From NCBI GenBank assembly GCA_025738555.1, contig JAOVFP010000003.1:4712001-4776000 (forward strand): a stretch of 64,000 nt of DNA, read 5' to 3'. A model generated the notes under the pieces. It was given only the letters and a program-made list of their open reading frames with translations, made no database searches and was not told the origin of the DNA. This document shows, one piece after another, positions 11,209 through 23,320 of this stretch. The DNA is from Cyathus striatus (lineage: Eukaryota > Basidiomycota > Agaricomycetes > Agaricales > Nidulariaceae). Both the position numbers and the translations under genes were made by a program. Each line of letters begins with the position of its first letter. Positions within the stretch are counted from its first letter, which is position 1.

Positions 11209-12144
11209 TTAATCGTAGAATACAAGAGCCCTGATCTCAATCGACCTTCGTCCAGGAGATCCTTCTGGGGTGGTGGGATCGATAAATGCAGTATGCGGCG
11301 TATAAATAGCGGTTTTTCCATCTTCATTGGAGTCGAAGCTATCAAGGACGGCATTAACATTGAACCTCGCGCGCAAGTCTGTTGTGTTCATACCATTTAA
11401 TAAGGACAACCTCCTCTGGCGTCATGCCGCGAAGATACTTCCACTTGTGATTTGGATTGTACTCAACGAACATCGTCTCTCCTTTGAAGTCGGGATAATT
11501 TAAAATCACGCGCACGACATCTTTCTCCGTATCCACGCTATGGTAGTCACATAACGCCAACGGGTGGTCGTATGCGGCGTGCTTAATTGGCCTCCAGAGG
11601 TTGATAATCTGAAACCGTTTCTTCAAGAGGGATTCAGCTTCCTCAGGAACATGGCGGTGCACGCGCGCGATGGAGGCTTTCTTCGTCTGGTCGACGTGAA
11701 CCTGTGCCCCGGGCTTGCGGGTCCCCGGCTCGTTGGCTAAGTCTCCAGGTGTGTTGTTCCTTAAAGCTGGTGAAATATCAGCGAGGGATTCTTTTATATG
11801 ATGAAAGAAAGGTACTAACTATGGTCGAAGATGACTACCTTGCTTGCTCCAGTCAACTCTTTGAGGAGGTCAATACTCTCTGGATAGTACTCTTCCTTGA
11901 TGACCGCATCGTCTGTGAAGGACGTATGCTTAGCAGCACGCTTGAAATACTGGAAACCAGTAGTGTCGAGTGTAACTGAACCCTCGTTTCCTCGAATATT
12001 CTCGATCTGAACGTCTTCGCCTTTAGTCGCGACATTTGTTTTCAATTCGGTGGAATCCACTACTTTGGTAAAGAAAAGTTCGGTGTCCCCCTCTGGACGG
12101 ACAAGGTAGTTTAAAGAAGCCGTGACAATGGTTGGTTCAGCCAT
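11209..12144 (-). CDS. CmcJ/AsaB-like (GA4-desaturase family) oxygenase, copy A, intact
   Basis: Fungal relatives (AsaB and other CmcJ/GA4-desaturase-like proteins) hydroxylate or desaturate secondary metabolites; the substrate here is unknown. Three exons, 12144-11820, 11766-11394 and 11338-11209, separated by 53- and 55-nt introns (GTTAGT, GTATGA donors), sum to 828 nt, 275 aa, the usual length. Family hallmarks: IENIRGNE, GFQYFK, YYPESIDLLKELTGASKVV, VHVDQT, HRHVPEEAE, FQIINLWRPI, HKWKYLRGMTPEE, TPHTAFIDP, SIEIRALVFYD. By analogy with 2-oxoglutarate/Fe(II) enzymes the likely iron ligands are H132, D134 and H248, with R269 as cosubstrate anchor; that assignment is my inference. ATG follows a TTTAAA/CCAAT block. 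Closest copies are those at 20.5 and 25 kb. Confidence 0.88.
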
Positions 12145-12182
12145 GGGACTAAGTATGCAAATGACGTCTGCATTTTTGGTCG

Positions 12183-12198
12183 ACTTTTAAACGATTGG
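12183..12198 (-). promoter_or_regulatory. Conserved CCAAT + TTTAAA block upstream of the oxygenase copies
   Basis: On the minus strand CCAATCGTTTAAAAGT lies 39-54 nt before the ATG of copy A. It recurs before copy D (about 25944-25959) and, with one or two changes, at copy C (about 21475-21490). It combines a CCAAT box and a TATA-like TTTAAA. Confidence 0.45.
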
Positions 12199-14119
12199 AA
12201 TAGAAATGACTCTGCTGTTCAATATTAGAACACTCTGGGGTAGACATAATAATCTCTGACCATGAACAATGAGTTTTCCGTACTTACGGAATATTTGTAA
12301 CTGCCAGTGCTTATGTTACTATCTGTTATCCTTCAATATCGACAGTGGGATCAGTCGCCGCAATAGTGATGCTATTTTACATAAGAGTGCCTGACAAAGT
12401 CGTCGACAATTGCGGTACTTGGAATTACCGACGAAGTCGGCAAAAAACCTTGCTTGAGGGAAAAGATATCATCGATGAATATTACTAAGTATCGGCTTAA
12501 ACTCACCTCAGGCAACTATACATACTTATTCCAGACCACAAATGTACCGAATACTCGTCAATTTATTATGGGGAGCCTTTAATCATGTCCTATGGTACCT
12601 CTCTGACTTCTTACTGCAATACTAGTGTTTATGCTTCGCCAGCTTTTAAATTTGTCACCACTATGGTTCTTGCGTCGTCTCTACATGTCTTGTCTCTACG
12701 TGAAGTTCTGGACGTCTTTGTATTTGTGTGTTTCTAACCTCATCTACATGCTTCTGTCATCGTCTCAGTGGGGTTTATATCATTGTCTTTGATTCCGGTC
12801 TTCCTCCAGTGGGCTGGCATGCTTTTGATGTACACATATGTATCATAGCAACGAATTGGGTTGAATTATGAACGAACTCTCAAGGAGGTTTGCTGCCTGA
12901 TATGGTCCATGGTTTTCGAACACTGCTGTTCCTAATACATAGTAAATGGTGAATATAAGCTAAAATTTACACATTTCTCTAGAACCTGGAACTACAGTAT
13001 CTTAAAACTTACAAGGAACATAGCTTCCGTTTCGTTCATCGAACAATGTAAAGAAATGTGCTGTGATTCTTAGAAGTGCCAGACAGAGCCTCACTAATAG
13101 TAATACTTTGTATACGTGAGCTAAATATTGCTCCTGGCCGTTATTTATCTATCAAGACTCCTTATTTCTCTAAGGATAAAGCTCACCTTTCCTTAGAAAT
13201 TGGAGGATTGGGATAATCCGCTATCGGTAATGTTACAGTTTTGAATACAAGTTCCATATTATCTTTTGTCTCCCCACCCCGTCGTCACTTGCGAACAATT
13301 TTTTTTTAAAAAAAAAGTAATAAAAAATACCTACACCCTCACGCATAACCAAGCTAGTCCGTCTGAGAGTAGTCTAACCCATACGCTATATTGGCATATG
13401 AGGAATCAAACCATTCTTTGAGTCTTACAGTTAGCAAGCGAGTTGGACAAGGATAACGAAAAGTGATAAATTCATAACTTTTTTGTTTCTAGTAGAAATG
13501 CAGACTTGGAGCGGGCGCCAACCGATGCGACACAATTCAGCGAACCTTGTACGTTTTGAACCCCTTTCAAAAAAACAAATACTATACCGGGTCTATAGTT
13601 ATTGTAACCGAAGGAGTCGAACCTTCGATTACGAACTTTAACTAGGGCACTAACATGGTTACTGGACTGGTTTAAAAAATATCTCGCAGCCATGGAATAG
13701 AGATTAACTGCGTAATATTGAGAAAAAAAGATGGAAACTTAAAATGTACACTGGAGAGAAGAAACCTTGAATATTTATTATGTAGGCGCGTAGGCGCTTT
13801 TCGCGCCCTTAACTTACATAAGTGAGCAAATAAACATCTGAAATTTTCAAGTCATTCCGATGATCAGTAAGTGTAGTTCTGGTCTTAGCACCGTAATCCG
13901 CCTCACCTCAAAGCTTCTTCCTATCTGCTGAGTACTGTGGTATTTCGATAAGAATTATGCGTATCGAGTTTTACAAAGTTTCAGTCATTGCTTACAAGCA
14001 AGATAGATTACAAGAACAACTCCAAGTCGCAACGTCTAGATCTACAACCACTCCAATCTCGGAGTCAGGCAACACAACAAGAAATCTATGCCTTCCGAAG
14101 TGACTGCATTACTTTCCGG
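12199..14119. other. Intergenic, no gene; AT-rich
   Basis: I see no coding exon. It contains a T9/A9 tract near 13300 and, at 13604-13662 on the minus strand, a 59-nt tRNA-like relic described separately. The rest is unremarkable. Confidence 0.5.
13604..13662 (-). other. tRNA-like relic with intact T-arm / B box
   Basis: Minus strand: GTAACC at one end pairs with GGTTAC at the other. The T arm GAAGG-TTCGACT-CCTTC has a perfect 5-bp stem and a canonical 7-nt loop, containing a consensus pol III B box (GGTTCGACTCC). The total of 59 nt is about 14 nt too short, and no anticodon stem pairs, so this is a truncated tRNA or tRNA-derived element, not a working tRNA. Confidence 0.35.
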
Positions 14120-15291
14120 CTAACGACATTCATTATCTGGGACGTCCCAAATACCATTCATCCCGAAAACCTAGCAAATGTCAGCTCTTGGTTCAGGGTC
14201 AGGAACAACGAACATACTGTGTTGTGACAGATGTGAGGGCTATCGAAAGTATGTCCGTGGAACTGAACGGGAGTGGATTCACACATTTTCTCCCAGCTGT
14301 CTCCCCACTGGACATTCTCTAGGCGAGCTTCAAATCTCTAAGTTGAAGACGGTTAGTGCTCTTTATCCCACTTAAAGCTTTAGGACGACAAACCCGATAC
14401 CCTGATCCTTCAGCGGTACAGCCCTACAAGACATTTTCACTCATATGATTGGCAATATATAAAGATCACAGCGCACCTTATCTTGTGGTGGAGTCCACCA
14501 CGTTCTACAAGATGCCTCTTCATAATCGATGTTCCAATTTCCCCATACATTCCTCTTGTCCTTCATTGTCTATTAATATAATGAATGGAAAAAAGGAGTT
14601 GCGCTGAATCTCGCACCAGGTAGTCACACTCATCTGGCTTGACAACCTTCCCGTTGATCCCTAGCCCTAGCATGCGACACTCTTTAACAGGATCCAAGCC
14701 CTCCAGTACGTTGCGCAGCTCAGCAGAGTAGTGTCTTGTCTCGTATCGAATACAATGGCCACGATTGACTGGTCCCCACGTAAGTCCGGCCCGCTTTCGC
14801 CTCTCCTCTTCCAACTTTTCATCTTGCTCGTGCCTCCATTTCTCTCTCTCCCATTCTCTCTTAGTTCTTTCCACCTCCCCAACCACTTCGAATGTGCGAC
14901 ATGCTGTATCTTCCAATGAATTCTTACGGACAAATTTCCAAGGACAAGTCCAATAATAAAGATGAACAAGAATTTGCAGCAGTGAGAATTTGTTCGCTTC
15001 CTGTGGCATGAAACTTCCTGCGTTGTTGCTCTACGTGATTATAGCGTGGAATCTGCTGAGAGATGATGACGTTGAGGTGTGGTTGTGGAACCTGCTGAGG
15101 TATTGTTCCGTATCGTGAACTTGGATTCACCCGGGGATAGAGCCATAGTCAGGACGCTGAGGATGCAAGCGCGCACGGTCGTCAACTGGGGTGTATTGGG
15201 GCGGTGGTTCTGGATACGAGCTACTGCAGATGCGACGATGAGCATTATACTGAGCTTAGAGTGAAGTGGAAATTATCACTAACAGTGCCAT
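14120..15291 (-). CDS. Trp/Cys-rich agaricomycete hypothetical protein; 5' half frame-disrupted
   Basis: I recognise the C-terminal pattern from a large family of unannotated agaricomycete proteins; function unknown. Exons that splice cleanly: one ending 14617, then 14569-14477, 14423-14394, 14337-14218 and 14170-14120 (stop TAG), all phase 0, introns 47-56 nt. They give a coiled-coil (KREWEREKWRHEQDEKLEEE), a first repeat WGPVNRGHCIRYETRHYSA ... KPDEC ... WGNWNID ... ASCRTWW, a linker GCTAEGSGYR, and a second repeat RFEARLENVQWGD ... MCESTPVQFHG ... GIWDVPDNEC. The proline-rich N-terminal part (YPEPPPQYTPVDD, then IPQQVPQPHL) is in two different frames and a third frame leads into the coiled coil, so either introns escaped me or the 5' half has decayed. 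The candidate ATG at 15291 is uncertain. Confidence 0.55.
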
Positions 15292-16866
15292 CGATAGGTA
15301 AGTAAGGAGCTGCTGCTCAGTACCCACTGGTGCGGATACAGCAGGAATCCTGAAGATGCTCTAAGAGTTTGCTTATATACACAATGAATCGCTGGCGCCT
15401 ATCACACCTCGTGTACAGGTTCTAAACTTTAAAGTGGATCAAAAATGATTAGGACAAAATTATGTAGGGCGTCAATGACTTGGAGTAGTAGCTGTGAACT
15501 TTTCATATCGAGAGACAAGTGTGTCCCAGTTTCATTGAATACCATCATTTGAAGTCTCAAACAATTTGTTCGAAGTTGGTTCGACAGCAATTTACATGTA
15601 TACATAGCCAGAAATCAAAATTGCAATTTCACTGGGAATTGCCGACTGCATCGGCGACAACCTTGCTTGACTTGTAAAAAACCAAAAAGCCGGGCTGGTT
15701 GTTGAGTTTATCAGTTGGTTTATTCAATGTCCCGTTCGCGCAATTAATGGGATGAGACGTAGGTGGAGGATGAAGGATAGGGGAAGGATAGAAACTATGG
15801 CAGGAAGGGTTGCTGGTAGGTACAGGAGGGACCAGCGAGAGGATGACGCGAATTGTTATGAGGCTTGCAGCGTGGTGGTCGAATTCTCTGGCCTGACGAA
15901 AAGTGCAATGGTCAAGTTCGAATTCGATTTCCATGGTAACATTAGCGGGGTGGTATCGGTTTCTTAATCCATAGTTTGGCTCCTAGTTGCAGCAGGGACC
16001 ACACACTGAGAATAAGCTAACACTTACGATACTCTGGTAGTGTACCGCGAACGAGTCACGGATAGATAAGGTACGGAAGCGAACACATTTTTAGACTGCA
16101 TTGTTCAAGTACCGCAAGCAACAGGAAATTACATACTGCGAAGGAGGCGCACCATGTTTCATTGACCAGCAAGGAGAAAGGCAAGATTTATTGATGATCG
16201 ACGATGCGTGAATATGTAAAGAGCTTGCTTCCGTTGCATTGCGAGTATTATGGGCACGGCTGAGCATCCTGACTGTTGGAAGCCCGAAAACGAGGACTAT
16301 GAAACTGGAGAATTCCCTCAGTGGATCTCAAATGGAAACAACACGGATGACCAAATGAACCAGAAGAAAATGCGCAGTACAAAGAACAGAGGGAAGGCCA
16401 GGAAACAGACCAGCAGGAAGACAGCGAATGAGACGAGGGGGACGCATTAAAAAAGAGAGAAACATAAGCAAGCAAAGCTATCACATGAAGGCACGTGCAG
16501 ATTGAACAAATTATGTCCCGGACGGCGAGATACCTTGTCAATGTCAAGAAAGGTGACTAAACCGTTACTTCATCGTCCACTCTCATGCCAAACAACCAGT
16601 ACCAAGAAGCGCCATACTATCCAAATAAAATTTACCCACCCTAATATAGACAAAACAAGAACTGCAGCCTGAAATTACCTGATAATAGAGAAGCGTCTTA
16701 CTAGCTCAGAATTTTCGTCATCACTAAACTTTCAACATACTATCGTATTACTACGGTGATCTGGACTCGCGATTTAGATATCACGGTGCAATACAGCGAC
16801 TTTCACTAGATAATTCATTATATTAAACATTGATCGGAGAGCAAGGAATTAGCATCTCCCACAGCT
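15292..16866. other. No supportable gene; hydrophobic coding relic near 16300-16450 (minus)
   Basis: On the minus strand about 40 codons read as strongly hydrophobic (VSFAVFLLVCFLAFPLFFV ... FFWFIWSSVLF) between in-frame stops and without a usable acceptor, which looks like a broken membrane-protein exon. Other short frames at 15629-15934 and 16248-16547 show no recognisable motif. Confidence 0.3.
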
Positions 16867-17817
16867 CTAGTCGTAGAAGACGAGAGCTCTAAGTTCAATC
16901 GACTCTCGCGGTGGCGATCCTTCTGGAGTACTGGGATCAATAAACGCAGTGTGAGGCGTGAAAATTGCTGTGTTTTCATCTTCGATGGAATCAGAGCTAC
17001 AAAAATTGAGAAACAGAACATTAACATCCAGCAATCCTTCACATGAAATCATGCCCATACCACTTAATAAGGACACCTTCCTCTGGAGTCATTCCGCGAA
17101 GATACTTCCACTTGTGATTTGAATTGTATTTAATTCCCATCGTTTCTCCTTCGTAGCTTGGATAGATCAGAGCTACAGGCAAGGTATCGTTCTTGGTATC
17201 CACGCTGCGATAATCGCACAACGCTAATGGAACATCGTAGGCAGCGTGTTTAATTGGCCTCCAGAGGTTGACAATCTGGAACCGTTTCTTCAAGAGGGAC
17301 TCTGCTTCCTCAGGGACATGGCGGTGTACGCGAGCGACGGCAGCTTTTTTCGTCTGGTCGACATGAACCTGTGCTGCCGGCTTACGATTCTTAGGATCGT
17401 TGCCTGTGTTTTCGGGGTTGTTGCGCCTTACAGCTGGTAAAGTATTATAAGTCGCAGCATCTCGTACACTGACTATGAGAACTAACTGTGATCAAAGATT
17501 ACAACCTTGCTCGCCCCAGTCAATTCTTTGTAGAGCTCAATGCTCTCTGGGTAATACTCCTTCTCGATAGCTGCGTCATCTGTAAAGTCCTTGTGCTTAG
17601 GAGCATGCTTAAAGTACTGGAATCCCGCAGTATCGAGTGTAACCGAGTCCTCCTTGCCGCGAAGATTCTCGATTTGAACAGTTTCGCTGCGACGTGTGAT
17701 ATTTGATTTGTAGTCGCCGGTAGCTGTGACCTCAGTGGAGGAAAAATACAGCTTAGTCTCGCCCTCGGGAGGGACAACATAGTTGAGAGAAGTGGTAACG
17801 GTGGTTGATATAGTCAT
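16867..17817 (-). CDS. CmcJ/AsaB-like (GA4-desaturase family) oxygenase, copy B, intact
   Basis: Same family and gene structure as copy A. Exons 17817-17487, 17433-17061 and 16996-16867 total 834 nt, 277 aa; introns are 53 and 64 nt (GTTAGT and GTATGG donors, TAG/CAG acceptors). Hallmarks kept: IENLRGKEDSV, GFQYFKH, YYPESIELYKELTGAS, VHVDQT, VHRHVPEEAE, FQIVNLWRPI, TPHTAFIDP, SIELRALVFYD. Putative metal ligands H134, D136, H250 and R271 are present. It is the most divergent of the four copies and lies outside the large tandem duplication, so it split from the others before that event. No regulatory block like that of A, C and D is visible. Confidence 0.87.
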
Positions 17818-19750
17818 AGTAGGATGAAGGATGTGTGGAGTTTGATATACCAGTTTCCCACCTTGAACCTTTTAAAAGCTAGAAGAACTTGAGAAGAACT
17901 CAAAATAGGAGTCCAGCTCGGCTTCTATGCTCGATTGTATCATTATTGTTTCATTGACTGACTAAGACAACCACTAAGGAACGCCGTACCCCGCGGGAAT
18001 CGGTATATGTATAACTTCGTGTGATAATACTGTAAATTACTGACGGCTTACTTGCCAGTGAACAAGACGACCTAGAATAACAAAGCACGTCATTTCCATA
18101 CATCTTTGCGACTTCAAATTCATATGAACCTATGATAGATGAACCTTCACAGATCAATAACAGCACTTGGATGAGACTTGAAGTGTCATAATAGAGTCCG
18201 AAACCCCAAAGACGAACTGTGGACTGGGCCAGGCAAGGACTGTTTGCCTTGAGACTAGAGTTACAGGAAAACGCGCGGGTATTTCAGTAGTGACTTACAA
18301 TAGCACTGGATATCGGATATACTGGTGACGTACGAAGAGCTGTGAGCTGTAGCCTTGTGAGCGCTTAATGCTGACTCCTGATTCCCCCACTGGTATCCGG
18401 CCGGGAATTTCTTTCTCCGTAAGATATGCAACGCACTCAGATGCTGGTGATTTACGAAGAACTGTGAGCTGCAGCTTGTGAGCGCTTGATGCTGACTCCC
18501 CCACTTGCATCCGGCCGGGCATGTCTTTCTCCGTATGAGTAACACACTCAATATGCATTTTGCAAGTTTCAAGGTTCCTGTTTGTAAGAGAAGTACGTTG
18601 GGTAACTTGTGAACAAATGCGATTCATTGATTCATAACGTAACCATGCCAAACTTAAATGTACTTGCAGGTATCCCAATACATTTTTTTTAAGTCCAAGG
18701 CCTAAGGCCTATTGAAGGTCCTAACCAGGGTTGAACCTAGAGAAAGCTATACTTATCGCAATCATGTAACCATTTAGTGAGTCAGCAATGGGATTTGGAA
18801 TCGCCCTTTCAAATGTATGTCATCATCGGCAAAGTGGAAACATGACCTTTAGTAAAGAGTAACAACGGGAAATCGTTACACACTGAACAAAGGACATTTG
18901 CAGCGCCGTACTTGACTTTGACTTGACTATTCCCAGTGCGTGAGTGACAGGATCAGGACAAGATTCCCACATCGCCACTTTTCAGAGTGCCTTGGCTTGT
19001 TTGTTCAATAACGCTGATGTTCAACAGCGCTTACGGACACGGAATCAACCGCCTGAAGAAGTTTGATTTTGCTCTTGCTTTCATCAACTTTCAACGCAGT
19101 TCCTCAAGGTCTCAACATCCCATGCTCAAAAAAAGCTGCATATGGAGCTATTTAAATGAGATATGCTTAATTATTGACGGTTTTATCTTAATCTAAAGGT
19201 GGTTTTCTCTGCATTAATTCTCCGACCTGGGGCACAGTGACTTGACTGTGACTCCCCATAACAACTACACAAAAGCAGCGGGCTGTATTTGGGAACCTAT
19301 AACTTTACTATAAGGTAATATTTGGAGAAAGCGTAATCATCTTCCCGCCATTTGTTCCACCATGAGCTATCCCACAATGCCGACGAGAATCTCGTTTCTT
19401 TCCGACTGATAGTTATCCTTGCATAAATGTAACACAGCACAAAAAAAAACAAGAAACCGATGTGAGCCCTTGGTTGTTCATACTGCTTCTCAGTTGAATA
19501 TCGCCTACAAACGAGTGCACGTTGGCGTTCTTCCATTTTCTATTAGTCTCGTTGAGACTTGTGGCTCAAGACAGGTTTAAGATTTCTAGCATGCATTCGT
19601 ATCATAGGCATGCTCTCAACAGATCATCGAATACCAACACTCACAGCAATAATATAGCTCTTAAGGCCAAAACCAATCATCTCGTAGTCGAAATCAAGCA
19701 AGATTTTTCTCTTTAGAAGACCCGACAACACGATAACCATAAGTCCCATA
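17818..19750. other. Intergenic; contains a 122-bp tandem duplicate and the left end of duplicated block I
   Basis: Beyond the repeats listed separately I see no gene. Frames on the minus strand at 18261-18678 only echo the tandem duplicate. Confidence 0.45.
18323..18555. repeat. Two-copy tandem repeat, period 122 bp
   Basis: 18323-18444 and 18445-18555 align along their length: TACGAAGAGCTGTGAGCTG / TACGAAGAACTGTGAGCTG, then GTGAGCGCTT, ATGCTGACTCC, CCCCCACT, CCGGCCGGG and TTTCTCCGTA in the same order. Confidence 0.7.
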
Positions 19751-20310
19751 TTACCATGTGCCCATGGGACCATCTAGATACCACATAAGCGGTTCTTCAA
19801 TCTTCAAATAATCTTGAATCAACTGGCTTAACTCGGCCGGTTGGCGGGCATACTTTTCGTCGTAGGATGCTAGGAAAACAAGTACAAGACCGGGCACGTC
19901 ATGGGCAACACTATATGTCGGATAACAGTGAATGCCGAGGTCCTTCTGGAGTTTCCTGTCTAGCTTCTGAAGGGTTTTCTTTAAATCCAACGATTTCACA
20001 TCCTTTGGATTGGGGTTCTCTAACTTAGGGTCTATACCAAGAAAGCCATTATCTTTGGCGAATTTGAAGAGCTGTTCGGCGGAGTCTAGGGGATGCCGAA
20101 CGCGAACCTGGGAGGTTGCGATCTCGTCCCAGGCTTAGCACGCAGCTTATCGGGAAACTCTTTCATGGGCAGCTTTTTTAGTAGATGCCTAATCCACATC
20201 TTTGAGGAAGGTACGGTGATCAAACGGCGGTAAGCATTAAAGTCATCATTACATATTCTTGTTACTGAACGACGTCGCGACTCAGGTAACGCGCACGCAT
20301 CATGCGTCAT
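19751..20310 (-). pseudogene. Decayed copy 1 of unknown family (full-length member 30956-31600)
   Basis: The 3' frame (SYDEKYARQPAELSQLIQDY, then IEEPLMWYLDGP) matches the C-terminus of the 214-aa protein at 30956-31600 (VGKLIQCYLKLEEPPKWYID). The 5' frame (VPSSKMWIRHLLKKLP ... QPPRFAFGIP) matches its middle (TSKEWIDRAA ... HPPRFLYGIY). The frames are out of phase, with the break in a CCCC run at about 20088-20091. The N-terminal segment is missing here. No function is known. Confidence 0.65.
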
Positions 20311-20493
20311 CGGTCACCAACAATGATCACGAACAGTCGCACCTAACCAACACCTAACTTGCACCCAACTATCCGGCGCCTTCATTACCAATTCAATACA
20401 GTAAGTCCTACCACAAAGAGTTTACCACACAGAATTTATACTATTTAAAAACTAACAAGATATGCACATTATCTTCTAAAATTGATCCCGGTT

Positions 20494-21433
20494 CTAATCG
20501 TAAAATACAAGTGCCCTGATCTCAATCGACATTCGTAGAGGAGATCCTTCTGGAGTGGTGGGATCAATAAACGCAGTATGCGGTGTGTAAATCGCCGTTT
20601 TTCCATCTTCATTGGAGTCAAAGCTATAATGGACGTTAACATCTAACCTCACACGAAAGTCTATTATCATACCATTTAATGAGGACGAACTCCTCTGGTG
20701 TCATGCCACGAAGATACTTCCACTTGTGATTTGGACTGTACTGAACCAACATCGTCTCTCCATTAAAGTCGGGATATTTTAAAGTCACTGGGACGACGTC
20801 TTTCTCCGTATCCACGCTACGGTAGTCACACAACGCCAACGGGAAGTCGTATGCGGTGTGTTTAATTGGCCTCCAGAGGTTAATAATCTGGAACCGTTTC
20901 TTCAAGAGGGATTCGGCTTCCTCGGGAACATGGCGGTGCACGCGCGCGATGGAGGCTTTCTTCGTCTGGTCGACGTGGACCTGTGTCGCAGGCTTGCGGT
21001 TCCCGGATCGTCGGTTAGGTTTCCGGGTGCGTTGCGCCTTATAGCTGGCGGAATCAAGGCGGAATATCAGCGACATATTCTTTTGCATACTGAAAGAAAA
21101 GCACTGACTGTGGTCGAAGATGACTACCTTGCTTGCTCCAGTCAACTCTTTGACGAGGTCAATACTCTCTGGATAGTACTCTTCCTTGATGGCAGCATCG
21201 TCTGTGAAGGCCGTATGCTTAGCAGCACGCTTGAAATACTGAAAACCAGTTGTATCGAGTGTAACTGAGCCTTCGTTTCCTCGAATATTCTCGATCTGAA
21301 CGTCTTCGCCTTTGAACGCGACGTTTGATTTCAATTCGGTAGAGCCCACGACTCGGCTATAGAAGAGTTCAGTCTCCCTCTCGGGACGGACAAGATAGTT
21401 AAAAGTAGCAGTGACACTGGTTGGTTCAGCCAT
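20494..21433 (-). pseudogene. CmcJ/AsaB-like oxygenase, copy C, one-base deletion in exon 2
   Basis: By alignment with copies A, B and D the exons are 21433-21109, 21044-20673 and 20623-20494. Exon 2 is 372 nt instead of 373: relative to copy D one base is missing at GATCCGGGAACCGC (about 21003-21010), just before the VHVDQT codons. Normal splicing of intron 1 (21108-21045, 64 nt) would therefore shift the frame into an early stop. However, with intron 1 retained, 21433 (or the in-frame ATG at 21478) to 20636 is one open frame through VHVDQT and HKWKYLRGMTPEE. All catalytic residues remain. It is either a fresh pseudogene or a form that depends on intron retention. Confidence 0.75.
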
Positions 21434-22200
21434 AGGACTAAGAATGCGAATGAGGTCTGCAAAGTTTTTGGTCGCCATTTAAACGATTCAATACTCGACC
21501 ACTCTGCGAGGCAGACATAGCATCTCTGACCAATGCCCTTTACGTATTCAAGGACTCGGGATATTTGTAACTACTTATATTACTAACACTGTTATCCTTC
21601 AGGATGCTTACTAATGACCGATGGACTAGAACTGGAATACTAAATGCGCGCTCTTTTGAATGTAGTCGTTACGTTAGTCCTGTGATACTCTGCCTTGGAG
21701 ATGGATATCGATAGGTGGAAACCCTGTAGTTGCAATAGTGGTGTTATTTTATGAGCGTCTGACAAAGTCGTTGACAATTACGGTACAGTAAACTAGCCAG
21801 ATAGATGTCTTGACTCTTGTGTCACGCAATTTTCGGACGTGCGGATGTACAGCCGCCAACTACAACATTGCTATTGATAAGTCCCCCAATGAGCAATTGT
21901 CAACAGGGTGTGGTATAATTTTAGGAACAAGTATAAAAACTGCCGTGCCCACAGAAACTGTCTGTAACTATAGAGCATTTATTTTTATTTAAGTTATACT
22001 ATAAAGTAAACCGCTGACACGTTGTATAGAGTCTTTCCAGCAGACACTAAGCATTGCTAAGTACCAACTAAATACAATAACGTATCCCGAGAGCCTGACT
22101 TGAGTTTGCGGCAATTTAGTTCATTCCATTGAAAGAAATCATCCTTCAATTCGAATACATATTATACAAATCAACCAAATGCAATACAAAATCCATGTTA

Positions 22201-23320
22201 CAGCGATCTGCGCAAGAAATCGAACACAATCGAATGTAATAGAAAGAAACAGTAAAAGCTACAAAGTAAGCAAATGATTCAATAGCAGTGTACAAATGAT
22301 TTTGAAATTGCGGATGTCTAAAGCAGGCAGAAGGAGGGGTTGCGGAGCAACGACGCGTAATGCGGCGCTGCCGATTGCAGCAAATCATCAGTGCGTGGAA
22401 GGCAGCAATGACGACAGCCACAATGAAAACAGTGGGAGGATGATGGTTTGATGGACATCGGCAACAGTCACAGCCATGTGTTAGACGCGCAGAAGGCAGC
22501 GCAGAAGGGATGCAGACGTCCAAACTAGGGAAGGAGAAGGTGCGGAGCGACAAATGCGCTTGCCAATTGTGGCAGCCTCAGGACATCAGCGTGCGAAAGG
22601 CAGCGATGATGAAAGCTACATTGAAAGTGGTGGTGGGATGACGGTTTCGATGGAGGGCAGATTTGGGGCAGATACGGTCACAATCATTGCTAGAGGATTG
22701 GCCACACAGATGGCAGTGTAGAGGAGTATGAGAGGCTACGGGTGTCCAAAGGTTGCGAGCAATGGATGCAGGAAATGGCAGTATTGATTGTGGCACGTCA
22801 TTGGTATGCGGAAGGCAGCGTAGAGGAGTGGTTGGGGCCACAAGCAGGATGTAGAACTGTTGTGCGAAAGATGCGCAGTGGCAGCGTCGATCGTAGCAGG
22901 CCATCCGGAATGCAATACGATGATAGTGATTTCGCTGAGAGTTTTTGCGAGAAGATGGTAGCGCAGTCTCAGAGGAGTATGAAGTATGGGCAAAGGTATA
23001 GACATTGTCGGAATGATGAATGCAAATAAAAGATTTGAAGAGCGATGGGCATCGGGAGACAGTAAAGATGATACAAGCAAAGAACTGATCAACGTTGATT
23101 CAAGAAGGGGCGACAGATATCGAGAGTAATGCAGGTAAGAGGCAAAAGTGATAATGACTGTCGGAATGAGGAATACAAATCGAAGATTTGAAAAGAGATG
23201 CACATTGGAATTCGGAAGCAGCAGAGACGATGCAGGCGATGGACTGATCAATAGTTGATTCAAGAAGGGATAACGAATGTCGAGGGCAATGAGAGCGCAA
23301 AGCAGAAGCAATCATGTTTG
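22201..23320. repeat. Degenerate tandem-repeat spacer between the duplicated blocks
   Basis: Two kinds of repeats. A unit of about 205 bp (from about 22386 and 22591) shares CATCAG, GGCAGC, ATGATG and GGGATGACGGTTT. A unit of about 158 bp (23083 and 23242) shares CTGATCAA then GTTGATTCAAGAAGGG, TATCGAGAG/TGTCGAGGG. Long minus-strand frames here (22736-23311) repeat the same words and have no domain, so I treat them as by-products. Confidence 0.55.

Larger units (their letters stand above)
18707..22200. repeat. Large tandem duplication, block I
   Basis: Matches block II (23321-26670) in order over about 3.4 kb: TATTGAAGGTCC at the left; GGGATTTGGAATCGCCCTTT; GTTCAACAGCGCTTACGG; the decayed unknown gene; the oxygenase copy; and CAATACAAAATCCA at the right. 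Offset is about 4.6 kb. Divergence is visible by eye but moderate. The spacer between blocks (22201-23320) is a degenerate repeat array. Confidence 0.85.

Noticed and set aside
22736..23311. 191-codon minus-strand hydrophobic frame
   Set aside because: It lies in the degenerate 158/205-bp repeat spacer and merely translates the repeats.
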